Source of the DNA: Branchiostoma floridae
Lineage: Eukaryota > Chordata > Leptocardii > Amphioxiformes > Branchiostomatidae
Reading direction: 5' to 3'
Assembly (NCBI RefSeq): GCF_000003815.2
Contig: NC_049980.1
Location: 33,882,830 to 33,946,829 of the forward strand
DNA: 64,000 nucleotides
The translations under genes were made by a program, and so were the position numbers. Shown here one piece after another: positions 55,201-64,000 of the stretch. Every line of letters starts with the position of its first letter. The stretch's first letter is position 1. The notes beneath the pieces were generated by a model. It saw only the letters and a program-made list of their open reading frames with translations, was not told the DNA's origin and did no database searches.

Positions 55201-56851
55201 ATGATACTTTACCTCTTCTTACCCCTTCTTTTACAATTTTCAGTATAGTAGTAGTATCCGTTATTTGATTATAATGCTGCTGGGATCCCTGACACAGGGG
55301 AAGGCAGCAGTGGTCAGTGACAGAGATCTGAAGAGATCTTGTTGAAGAGTAGGTTTTATATCCCAACTATGATTTGATATGCAAAAGAGTTGAAGACAAG
55401 TTTTAGTGGTACTTTACCTCTTCCTCCTCCTGCTCCTTCTCCCTGCGCCTCTCCGGCTGGATGTTGGGCGTGTACATCCCGCTGACCCGCCTCTCGCGAT
55501 GCGGGATGGTCAGCGGCCGCTCCGAGCCGTCCCGACCGTCCACGCTCGACGTGGAGTCCAGCCTCCGCCTGGGGATCACCAGCGGGGGAAGGTGGCGCGC
55601 AGGCGGTTTGCTGAAAAGGAGAAAAGATGTCATGTGTCACGTAGAAGACTGGATATGGTTTTGAAACGGTCAGACGTTTCGGATAGAATCCACTATCCTT
55701 CATCAGTGACACTGAAGTGATCTGGAGGAAACACTTTTTAGTCTTTTATACTCTAACTATGAATGGAGACAATTTCAGATGTCCAACAGGAAACGTTGTT
55801 CTTCCAGAACTCTTCAGTGTTACTGACGAAGGATAGTGGAATCTATCCGAAATGTCTAACCGTTTCCAAAACCATCTCCAGTTGCTTGAGTAACTACTTT
55901 TTGGCGTATCTTATTACCTGGATGTCTAACCTACATCGACGCATGTAGAAGACTGTCCATAACAGTACTGTCAAGAGAAGAGTCAATGATCATTCTTTTT
56001 TTGTACCTCTGAGTATGAAAGGAATGATGTACACAAATTACAGACAAGCGAGTAATTTACTACAGGTGAGTCCAACAAGTTAGCTTCATGAAAGGTTCAG
56101 AATGTGTTACCGACCTGCTGAAAGGCTCCGACACCCTTTGTACGGGCGGCGGCTCCTGGAACTGTTTTTGCCCCGAGTCTTCCTTCTTCTCTTCGTTACC
56201 GGGTGTCGACTCCTTCTCTGTTACCGCGGCAACAGGTTTCCCAGTAGTCGCCGCACCCTGTCTCCGCCGACCCAGGTTCGGCACCGCCATGACGCGCTTC
56301 CTGCGCCCTGCGACCGTGGCTGACTTCTGCCCATCTTTGTCAGAAATCTTTGCATCCTTCTGGGTTTTGACGGTTGGAGCACTGCTCTTGCTTTTGTCAT
56401 CGCTAGAAGCCTTGACGTCTTTCTGACTTTTGTCTTTTTGACTTTTCACTGCTGCAGCATTGTTTGCAGTCTCATTTTTGTCATTGCTTGACAAAGTGTT
56501 GTTGTCAGTGGTACCCGTATCAACATTTTTGTCAGGAATCTTTTCAGTCGGTCCTGCAGATTCTTCCTTCAGCTTGCTGGATGCTTTGTCTGGTGGTTGA
56601 GGAGGTTTTACTGAGGAGTTTGAGTTTGTTTTCCGAGGCGGCGGTGTGGAGACATTTTTAACTGCAGTTTCAGGCTGCTGCTTGGCTTCCTGCTCGGCTG
56701 CTTGAGCGGTCACTTTCTCCTGCTTGTCGGGAGCTTTTGGCTCCTTGTTGGTGACTTTGGCGGGTGTTTCTTTAGCAGAGGGAGCCTTGCCTCTGGACGC
56801 AGCTGCCACGGACTTGACGTTCGGCCGGAAGACTGCCCTCGCTCGCCGCAT
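49237..56851 (-). CDS. BDP1: BDP1, TFIIIB subunit B'' (RNA polymerase III initiation factor)
   Basis: TFIIIB B'' subunit, which with TBP and BRF recruits Pol III and stabilises the open complex; nuclear. Exons (minus): 56115-56871 (start ATG 56851), 55418-55610, 54626-54732, 54021-54146, 53485-53586, 52590-52717, 51772-51921, 50992-51150, 49237-50348; phases fit and the total is 937 aa. The N-terminus MRRARAVFRPNVKS matches the BDP1 start. MADLIYYNPKFN, LLVPQVRVAEDGTIVLNEQTLTV and TTYSSFRKK lead into the extended SANT domain (about 460-515: ETIKFYKALSTVGTDFTLMAAM, KRTRAQLKAKFKKEEKQN). The tail is acidic/Ser-rich with three TVSVVVPTSS repeats. The donor at 56115 is chosen for phase; a TCG|GTAACA alternative lies 6 bp downstream. 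Much shorter than human BDP1 because the long C-terminal repeat region is absent. Confidence 0.93.
49490..49700 (-). repeat. In-frame coding repeat in BDP1 last exon
   Basis: Three tandem units encode TVSVVVPTSSVS / TVSVVVPTSSVSHNTS / TVSVVVPSSNSAHNTS, each preceded by a QQ or ER dipeptide. In-frame period 17-23 codons. A low-complexity, probably disordered tail. Confidence 0.85.
50815..50910. repeat. Copy of the module found inside the hAT-like element
   Basis: TGCAGGAAATAGCATTTCAG and AGAGGGTCTAGATTTC, then CCTAGGATTG, correspond to four modules in 41536-43341 (about 41780, 42145, 42352 and 42835). This fifth copy is isolated in the last BDP1 intron, about 80 bp from exon 50992-51150. Confidence 0.75.
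55650..55945. mobile_element. Dispersed repeat copy in BDP1 intron
   Basis: GAAACGGTCAGACGTTTCGG and its inverted partner CCGAAATGTCTAACCGTTTCC, then TTGAGTAACTACTTTTTGGCG and TACCTGGATGTCTAACC: the same family as the repeat at 1080-1461. Confidence 0.65.
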
Positions 56852-57218
56852 GTTGGCACGGTCCAACGGCACTGGAAAGAACAGAAAATATTGAAGCTTA
56901 GCTGGGCCAACTTACTCAACAAGAAACAGATCAAGCAAAGCTATTCCCTAAAGTGCCAGATGTTTCATTATCTCTATCTTGCATCAGTGACTGAGAATGA
57001 AAAACAACAAGTGTAATCTTCTGGCTCTTGAGACAATTTATCCAGCTGCTTGATTTATTATGATTTATAATGTCCTTTCTGGATGTCTAACATTCAATCA
57101 ATGTAAAGTCCTATCAGACCTATTTTTGTTGTTGTTGTTGTTGTTGTCCTCATTTACCGTCTATTATTTCGCTAGACGTGGTCTCTTGGTGCTGAGTAAC
57201 ACATGGTTCGCTTTAGAG

Positions 57219-57563
57219 TCAATAGTCTCTCTTGGTATTTAACTCTTGGTTCCTTGTGCTTGAGAGTTGTTGGAGGAGTTTCGAGGAGAGTACGTCGAAA
57301 CGGTGTGTACTCTCAATGTACTGGGAGAAGGCCATGTACATCTGTTTGTTGATTCCTTCTGACAGGTCTTCTCTCATTCCAGCCAGCGTGGTGATGTCGG
57401 TGTCTCTGCTGTCTCCTGCTGTGTTGTATGTCTCATATATATTCTCCACTTCTAGCAGCATGTGTTGTCTCTCCTTATCATAGCGAGGGCAGTGGTACAG
57501 GAAGTGGTTGGTGGTCTCCACAGCACCGCAGTTTGTGCAGCTAGGTGAGATTTCAGGGTTCAT
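57219..57563 (-). pseudogene. Non-LTR retrotransposon 3' end, zinc-knuckle fragment
   Basis: The frame shows a LINE C-terminal CCHC-like motif, CTNCGAVETTNHFLYHCPRY (C-x2-C-x8-H-x4-C), typical of the end of RT-encoding ORFs, followed by a poorly conserved tail. No catalytic RT domain nearby. It is in the first BDP1 intron, just outside the CACTA-like element. Confidence 0.72.
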
Positions 57564-58717
57564 CTATGTAAAGTAAAGTAGATTGGACACATTCCTCAAG
57601 CTACCGATGCCTTTTAATTTTGCACCGCAGTCATCCCTCAGTAACAAATCTGGAGCCAAATAGTTCCCATTTAAGAACTTTTATAATTTCAGCCAGTCAC
57701 CCAGGTGTGAAAGATGTTGGTAACTTTAGGAATGAGTTCAATCTACTTTATAGTCCTACCAGACCTAGTCTACCAAAGCATGCCAAAAAAAACCCAGTCC
57801 ATGACAGTTCATAAAATGGAAAGCTGACAGCTGTACCAATAATATCTGCCCGTGCCAGGGATATAATTCGCTGAGTGTCACAAACCGATGCACAGTGCAC
57901 GGGGAGGTAGGGTTTACGTAAGAAAAGTGTTGGAAAAACATCGGCGCATGCATGTGGGAATATGGTGGTTTTTCGTCGGCATTTACAGTGATCCGTCTTG
58001 TCCTTTGGATTTTCGCTGGAAAACCGTATTCCAATGTCGATTTTCCAATGATATAACGGCACTTATCCGATGGGCTTTTAACTTCCGACATTAATCTGAT
58101 GGCCTTCCGACGACAGTTAATGGTTTCATGTCGGTTTTTTTTTCCTACAGAGTTCCGATGCAGGTCACCTAGACAACAAGTAACAAACGTGGCAAATGGG
58201 ATTTCCCCGCTTGGATGTGGCCATGGCAACGCCACTGAGTGACGAATAGCTTCTTTATTGGTTACCATGGCTACTGAATGATTGACATCCGTGATCGTCG
58301 CGATTTGTTTTGTTTTCTCAGCTGTGGCGTTAAGAATATGAATAATTAAAGAAAAAAAGGTAACTTCAGACGATCACTTTGAACCCAGAAAATGTGGGTT
58401 CGAGCCCTTGATGCGACATTATTTTTTAATGTTTTCCCCGAAGGGCAAAACACATTGGCTTGACCAAGGAGTTTGTTTTGACTCCCTTTTTGTTGGGGTA
58501 GACAAACAAAACAAATTCTAAAGTGAGTTGGAAGACAAGCTGGACAGCTCCCCTAAAGGTATGTAGGGTAGGCCCCAAGGCTTCCCCTAGCAGAATGGCA
58601 ATCCAGTCGACCAACCACAGAGCAGACATCACGCTTCAGATTAACTTCATCAGCGTGAATGGCTGCTAACACATGCGCTTCCCCAGGTGATGTAGAGCAC
58701 ACAATTCATGCAGACAG

Positions 58718-59180
58718 TTGTCTATGCTTGCATACTTTAGAATGTGGTTTATAAAATGGCCACATTATGTATTTTTCACAAAACTGTACATAAAGAAACT
58801 GATTTAAGTGATATTGCCAAGAACAATCGCATATATTTCATGGTGCATCAAACCCATTCACAAAACATGTTTATTATTAGAGGAATTCAATAAATAAAAA
58901 CATTTAATAAATTATGTTAATGAGGTCCTGAAAACTCAAGGATGCACACACCACTCGTATTAAGTTGTCTACGCTTGCATACTTTGAATGTGGTTCTTAA
59001 AATAGCCATATCATAACCTTTTCACAAAACTGTACAAAAAGAAACTGATTTAAGTGATTTTGACAAGAACAATTGCGTATATTTCATTGTGCGCCAAACC
59101 TGTTCACAAATCATGTTTATTATCAGTGCAATTCAATGAATACAAACCTTTTGATAAATTATGTTAATGAGGTCCAGTTA
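58718..59180. repeat. 249-bp tandem duplication inside the CACTA-like element
   Basis: Two diverged copies (58718-58960 and 58968-59178) share TTGTCTAYGCTTGCATACTTT, AAAGAAACTGATTTAAGTGA and AAATTATGTTAATGAGGTCC in order. Confidence 0.88.
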
Positions 59181-60116
59181 ATGAGCATTTTCTATTGCTG
59201 AGCCGTCAACCCAGTTGCTTATCATAGATAGATGGACCAAAAAATGAATACCACACTTTCTTGATTAAAGCACCTTTAAATTTGTTTGGGAAATAAAAAT
59301 GTTTTCTGACTGATCTGTTATGGACCTCCTACCTTCAACTACTATTGTACTATGTACATGTGCAACATATCTCTTGCGTATGCGGAAACCTTCTGGCGTC
59401 TTTCATACAATTTTTGCAGATGATTGCGGGACGTAAAGAATTTTTTTTTTAACGTTACGTGTTCTAATTCTGCGGAAGATTGCAGGACGTATTGCGGAAG
59501 ATGCAAAACGTCGGCAGAAACTTGAAGCGCATTTCATGGCCGTTACCGATGACACATCTTTTATAAAATCGTTAAAAGACGTTATGTCATCCACTTGCGT
59601 GAAAATATCTTCATGGCTTTCATGGACCCATTTCGACGCACAGTATTTTTAAACTACGGTGATTCAGAAAAAAATACTACCAATTATCGGACAGTGGTTA
59701 TCTTTTTTTTTATTTACTTAGGATTCACCTGGGTAGATAAGGGGGGGGGGCGAAGGAGGCCATATGACCGAAGGAGGCCATATATATATATAGGATTCAC
59801 CGCAAAGGCTCATGGAGCCACTCAAACGTTTTGGGTTATAATACTGTATTGTGAAAGATGTCTGTTAACCCTTGACTTAATCAATCAAACAATCAAAAAT
59901 GGTTTATTAGTAAAACAAAGTACTGGCAGCCAGGGGCTGAATTGTGACTTGTTGTACATTAAAATCTCTGCTTACTTAATATAATTAACATACACAATCA
60001 ATTTCTAGCACGTGATTGCACTTTAAAACAAATGATCTCGGAGAGAATTGCTGTTTAAGTGGATAGTTCATTTAACATGAATAAAAGCATACATAGTTTA
60101 CAGTTCATAAACATTG

Positions 60117-60524
60117 TCATTTTTTCTCGTTGAGAAGCCTTAGCATTGATGGTACAGGACTGTTGCGGAATCTTGTAGTGCGGAAGGTAGGTACGGTCAG
60201 TGTTTGTGAATTCCGCAGGTTACGGCCATGCGTCTGACCACGGGTTTGCGGTAACAGGTGTGCAGTTCTTTCTGACTTCTGCATACTGGATGCAAACCTT
60301 CGGCAGAGGTTGGTTCTTCTTTCCTCCAGTGTTTCAAGTCCACACTGTTGCAGGGCTGATGAGTAGTCAGTGTAGTTACGCCCGAGGATTGTTCGGCAGG
60401 CGCGTCTCTGTACAAGTTCCAAGGTTGCGGTCTGTTTGCTTGTAAGACTGTTGTGGTACACTGGTGCACAATATTCCAGAATAGGCCTGATAAATCCACA
60501 GTACACCGTTACCAAGTCAGCCAC
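60117..60524 (-). pseudogene. Non-LTR retrotransposon RT C-terminal fragment
   Basis: Thumb/post-RT pattern of LINE elements: YCGFIRPILEYCAPVYHNSL, LELVQRRACRTILGRNYTDY, then CGLETLEERRTNLCRRFASS. About 135 codons, ends at a stop; upstream RT catalytic sequence is missing. Nested in the CACTA-like element. Confidence 0.8.
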
Positions 60525-61800
60525 CGGTATTGAACGTCTTAAACAGTTTCAGATTGTACCCATGGGGAAGCAAGTCCGAGGAAGCTTATTCCATAGCGAT
60601 GTCAGGTTGATCCATCTTCTACCCGTATGGTCTGGCCAATGCTTGACCTAGTCTTTTTTATCAAGTGATAATATCCAGTCTATTATCTTGTTAATAACTA
60701 TAGTCTGTGTGGACTGTCTTTGGCTGAGTTCATGTTAACTTTCGAAACGTGTTAGTTCCTAGATTAGTGTTAGAATTAGAGAGTTAGTGTTAAAGTGACA
60801 AAACAAACTTTTGAGAAAAACAGTGAAATATTAATAAATCAACAGGAAATCAAACTCAACAGGAACAAAACGGATAAATCAATAGATAATATAAGATAAA
60901 TCAGTTCTTCCGTGACAGCACATCTCCATCCTCAAACTTTGACGGTATTGACAAACCTGAATAATGGGAATACACGACATTAGTCATGATCAACATAATG
61001 CACTGGTCAACTAGCCACCGAAAGTGACAGTGGTTTCAAAAAGTGGGCATCCTAAAAAAATTGTTAAACCCCAGTTAAAAAATGTAACATAAAAGGAAAT
61101 ATGTAATCAACAAAACAGTATCAACTCTGTAGCTCGTTTATTCATATCGAGATATTCCTACATTATCCTGTTAATCGGGGCCTGACGCCTGTCATGACCT
61201 CAAATGACCTCCAGTCGGTGCGTTAAAACCAACACATTTCCAACATCTATTGGGAACGCATCGGAAGACTGACGGAAAAACAATGGGCGGGCGCCATTGA
61301 TTTGGCCTGATTTCTGGATTTCTGTCGGATCCAACATCGGAAAATCTGAATGTGAAAATCCGACACAAATCTTACATAATTACGTTACCAACCCATTGAC
61401 AATCCGACCTCCCCGTGCACTGTGATGCACGTGCAGCACTTTGGAACGATCAGCTGTCGATAATCACTCAATGTTTTTGAGACTTGCTAAAGTCTACGGT
61501 ATATGAATTTCAAAAGACAACAGGAGGCGTTATTACATCGTGGCCTAAAGTAGTAAAGAAAAATGCTACTCAAAACGCGAATTTCGCCACGGTTTTTTAA
61601 ATTAGACACCGGAAAAAAGACTAAATTATTTTGTTTTGAGGAAGATCAGACAGAAGCATGTTCGACGGCAGACCGCCCGTAATTCTAATTTTTACCGAAT
61701 ACAGAAGGATTTTCAGCTCACATGGCTATTCAGGTTGCCTCACTGGAACCTTCAGGAATTTATAGACACAATGATTAACTGGTGACTAGGTCCAACTCAC

Positions 61801-61880
61801 CCAGTTATTGCGAAAGAAAGCAAAAATCTTGCAAGATCCGAAATTTTCAGCCGTCGGCCGCCATGATGCTTGGAGTGTGA
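61801..61880 (-). other. BDP1: Probable untranslated first exon of BDP1
   Basis: On the minus strand a GC-rich start (ATGGCGGCCGACGGCTGA, a five-codon-plus-stop uORF) is followed by a strong donor CTGG|GTGAGT (exon end 61801). Its partner would be the acceptor CTTTCCAG|TGCCG at 56872/56871, 20 nt upstream of the BDP1 ATG. If right, the CACTA-like element occupies BDP1 intron 1. Inferred; no transcript evidence. Confidence 0.45.
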
Positions 61881-61890
61881 GCGCATGCGC
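61857..61890. promoter_or_regulatory. NRF1 and YY1-type motifs in a bidirectional promoter
   Basis: A perfect NRF1 palindrome GCGCATGCGC at 61881-61890 and a YY1-like ATGGCGGC on the minus strand (61857-61864), between the inferred BDP1 first exon and the rightward exon at about 62.0 kb. Both are hallmarks of TATA-less divergent promoters of housekeeping genes. Confidence 0.55.
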
Positions 61891-62039
61891 GAAGAAATCT
61901 CCCACCATGCAGTGCTAATTTTAGGTCAAAGGTGAATTTAAGGTCAAAAGCCATATCATAGGAGCTGAGGTCAAATCCGCAAAAAAACATGTTGCCGCGA
62001 TTACGAGGCGTTTAATTGAAGCTACGTAGACTCCTAGTG

Positions 62040-62270
62040 GTCAGAGTTTGCACGACAAGAAGATGAGAGCGACTAGATGACCTCTGCTATCGTTGTGAGC
62101 CGTCTTGGCCCGCGATTGGCCAGTAGGTTGATGGTGCGAGCGGCTGGACCAATCACACGTGGGGGAGGCACGTACGAAACATCACCTCATCGCTCAGCTG
62201 GACATCAAACGCGCCGACACCTCAGCTGGAGGAAGAAGACTTTCAAGTCTCAGCTTTGGCAGCACCCCGG
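62040..62270 (+). CDS. Probable first exon of a rightward gene, product unknown (partial)
   Basis: A GC-rich stretch ending in a strong donor CCCCGG|GTAAGT (62270/62271). From the ATG at 62077 the frame reads MTSAIVVSRLGPRLASRLMV, an Arg-rich, acid-poor start that could be a mitochondrial presequence, then RAAGPITRGGGTYETS. Another frame over the 3' half (AQLDIKRADTSAGGRRLSS) is equally protein-like but lacks an ATG. The continuation is beyond the window or not recognisable. Frame and even coding status are uncertain. Confidence 0.3.
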
Positions 62271-62619
62271 GTAAGTTCTGTGTCATTGTGACAGACTGAT
62301 CACTGTAACTATACTACAAGTAAGATGTAGCTGGTGTAAGAATCAGTTTAGAAACAACTTAGTGAGGAGGTTCACTTAAAGACATATTGAACCAAGGATG
62401 TTTTCAACCTCTTATTAATATATAATCAAGGAGCTTTTATATCAGAAGCTCCTTGATATAACGTCCTTGTTTGGAGAGACACTTTCCTTACTTCAATTTA
62501 TGTCCAAGACCTTTGCTTGTCAGGTGTAGTGTAACATTATATATGTCAGTTTAATAAGAGAATCCAACACTTTCACTTTCATTAAGGTTACACTTGCCTT
62601 GACCACAGCTCTCTCACCA

Positions 62620-63870
62620 TACCACCCCCACCTAACTCAGCTTTTCCCCCTACCCGTTCACCTTCCACCCCCCCCGGACTTCCCTTTGCCCCCCGCTGTA
62701 CTTCATCTGTGCCCCCGTCCTTCATCTTTACCCCCGGTGTAATTCCGCTTTTCCCCCGCCCTTCCGCTTTACCCCCCAATGGCCGCCGTCAACCCGAATT
62801 TCACGTAGTCGACACGAAAATTGTTCAGAAAGTAACAATAACGGTCATGAAATAGCCTATTGTCTAGTACACATTCTGGACCACCTTTCTGCCAAGTGGC
62901 GTTTCACAACTCCTTCCCAGTCTTAACTGAGCGGCGGTCTCAAAACATCGGGCAGAAGTCACCTCTCGTAACCCGGAAGTGACAAGCCATACTGGCAAGA
63001 AGTTCGGTTCAGCTAAACACCGAATCCCAATGCTACTGTGTCATCCATGGCCGTGGCCTGGCTGCAGTACTGGCACGGAACGTTATGATGATGATCCATG
63101 TCCCATGTAATTTCATCCTCCTACGCAGGGACATCCAACAGCCAAACTGCCTGTCTGGATGTACCCTGCTCTTTCAACCGTCACTCTTAGTTCCTGTGGA
63201 CGTCCCCTCCCCCAAACCAGCTGTCAGCCAATCAGAGAATAGGCCTTTCCATTTTCAAAAGGGGTCTCGCATATGTAAGCGTAAGCTCATTGATATCTAT
63301 AAGCAGGGCGGTCAGGAACTAAGGGTGACGGTTGAGAAAGCAGGGTACATCCAGACATGCGGTTTGGCTGTTGGATGTCCCTGTGAAGGAGGATGATGTA
63401 ATTTAGGCCAGTTTTGTATCTGACTCTCTGGTTTGATTTTTCTGTAGAATGCGTAAAAAGAAAAGCAAGCTCACTGTGGGGAAAAAAGGTGCGAGGTACT
63501 ATAAGAAGAAACGAGCAAGCACAACAAGGTGATGAGTATTTTTATCTTTAGACCGCCGCTGACGGGGCGCGCTTTTTCAGTAGAGACTGGGAAGGAGTTG
63601 TGAAACGCCACAAGGTGGCCCATAAAAGAGTACCAGAGAATAGGCTGTTATTGTTACTTTCTGAACGATTTTCGTGTCGACTACATGCAATTCGAGTTGA
63701 CGGCGGCCTTTGGGATCAAAGTGGAAGGGCGGGGGAAAAGCGGAATTACACCGGGGGTAAAGATGAACGACGGGGGCACAGATGAAGTACAGCGGGGGTC
63801 AAGGGGAAGTCCGAGGGGAAAGGTGAATGGGTAGGGGACAAGATGAAGGAGTTAGGTGGGGGTGCATGCC
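62620..63870. mobile_element. Large nested foldback element
   Basis: Outer inverted arms of about 300-340 bp: left about 62620-62960, right about 63553-63870, e.g. GTGTAATTCCGCTTTTCCCC against GGGGAAAAGCGGAATTACAC and GGCGTTTCACAACTCCTTCC against its complement near 63590. Between them is an independent inner palindrome: left about 63104-63192, right about 63311-63404 (GGGACATCCAACAGCCAAAC and complement). Arms have modest divergence. No transposase is seen, so it is a non-autonomous foldback structure. Confidence 0.85.
63450..63533 (+). CDS. 27-codon very basic ORF inside the nested foldback
   Basis: ATG (63450) preceded by an acceptor-like TTGATTTTTCTGTAG|A encodes MRKKKSKLTVGKKGARYYKK followed by KRASTTR and a TGA. 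About half the residues are Lys/Arg. It occupies the only non-palindromic stretch between the inner palindrome and the right outer arm. It may be a small exon, a DNA-binding peptide of the element, or chance. I do not recognise it. Confidence 0.3.
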
Positions 63871-64000
63871 ACCTATGCACCTTACCACGTTTAACATAAC
63901 TTTGTGTTGTGCGTGAATGAGTGTTTTGTATTTCCCCTCTGATGTAGAATTGTTTCAACCGCAAACAGTGCAAAAACTTTCCTTTCCCAATGCACAAAAA

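Larger units (their letters stand above)
57891..61424. mobile_element. CACTA/CMC-like non-autonomous DNA transposon, 3.5 kb
   Basis: 18 bp terminal inverted repeats, CACAGTGCACGGGGAGGT at 57891-57908 and its complement at 61407-61424, flanked by the 3 bp direct repeat ATG (57888-57890, 61425-61427). Subterminal TCCGACAT/ATGTCGGA-like motifs cluster inside both ends (57970-58140, 61260-61400). Ends beginning CACAG/CACTG with a 3 bp duplication and subterminal repeats fit the EnSpm/CACTA (CMC) group. The interior has no transposase; it carries a LINE fragment and a 249 bp tandem duplication. Confidence 0.78.

Noticed and set aside
56088-57016. Plus-strand frames opposite BDP1 exon 56115-56871
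   Set aside because: Shadows of the minus-strand Lys/Pro/Ser-rich BDP1 N-terminus.
58380-58425. GTGGGTTCGAGCCC resembling a tRNA T-arm
   Set aside because: Only the T-arm-like hairpin is present; no cloverleaf upstream.
59403-59594. Minus-strand frame MDDITSFNDFIKDVSS...
   Set aside because: No recognisable family and no splice context; lies inside the CACTA-like element.
1-64000. CRISPR arrays, operons or prokaryotic-type signals
   Set aside because: None seen; the window is eukaryotic, and the tandem repeats present lack the repeat-spacer pattern.

Overview
This is a metazoan, chordate-type nuclear window. The genes are split into small exons with GT/AG introns, there are abundant miniature inverted-repeat elements, and there is one 100-N assembly gap (18758-18857). 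The gene set fits an invertebrate chordate, most likely a lancelet (Branchiostoma): a CHD1/2-type remodeller matching both vertebrate CHD1 and CHD2, a single p21/p27-type CDK inhibitor, BDP1, a forkhead gene, and very many foldback transposons. The species call is inference, not a database result.

Layout: (1) 374-26030, minus strand: the 5' two thirds of a CHD1/CHD2 chromatin remodeller. I could splice 12 exons phase-consistently, giving about 601 residues through both chromodomains. The ATPase core lies beyond the left edge, and a 13.5 kb first large intron (11504-25000) contains the N gap. (2) 26672-26744, plus: tRNA-Val(CAC). (3) 28930-32573, plus: a four-exon forkhead (Fox) gene of about 345 aa, with a degenerate duplicate of its third exon in intron 2 and a minisatellite that amplifies its C-terminal coding end. 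(4) 35880-36.5 kb, plus: a CDKN1 (p21/p27) family cyclin-dependent kinase inhibitor with RxLFG and WNFDF motifs; its C-terminal exon is uncertain. (5) 36.5-43.4 kb: a transposon-rich intergenic stretch with a 1.8 kb hAT-like element. (6) 43709-47847, plus: a nine-exon phytanoyl-CoA dioxygenase (PhyH) family Fe(II)/2-oxoglutarate oxygenase of 275 aa. (7) 49237-56851 coding, minus: BDP1 (TFIIIB B''), nine coding exons, 937 aa, with a probable untranslated first exon near 61.8 kb. Its first intron holds a 3.5 kb CACTA-like element. (8) From about 62.0 kb, plus: a probable first exon of a rightward gene sharing a compact NRF1/YY1-type bidirectional promoter with BDP1, followed by a nested foldback element to 63.87 kb.

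The genes do not form a pathway. BDP1 (a Pol III initiation factor) and tRNA-Val are functionally related but 30 kb apart. The strongest unusual signals are transposon-related: a paralogous empty site proving a TTA target duplication, a foldback family with 8-9 bp target duplications and interchangeable arms, a MITE ending 26 bp from a PhyH exon, a repeat that abuts a Chd splice donor, two cases of partial exon duplication, and nested palindromes around a 27-residue basic ORF.

All splice junctions were assigned by eye from GT/AG sites, phase and family similarity; none has transcript support here.
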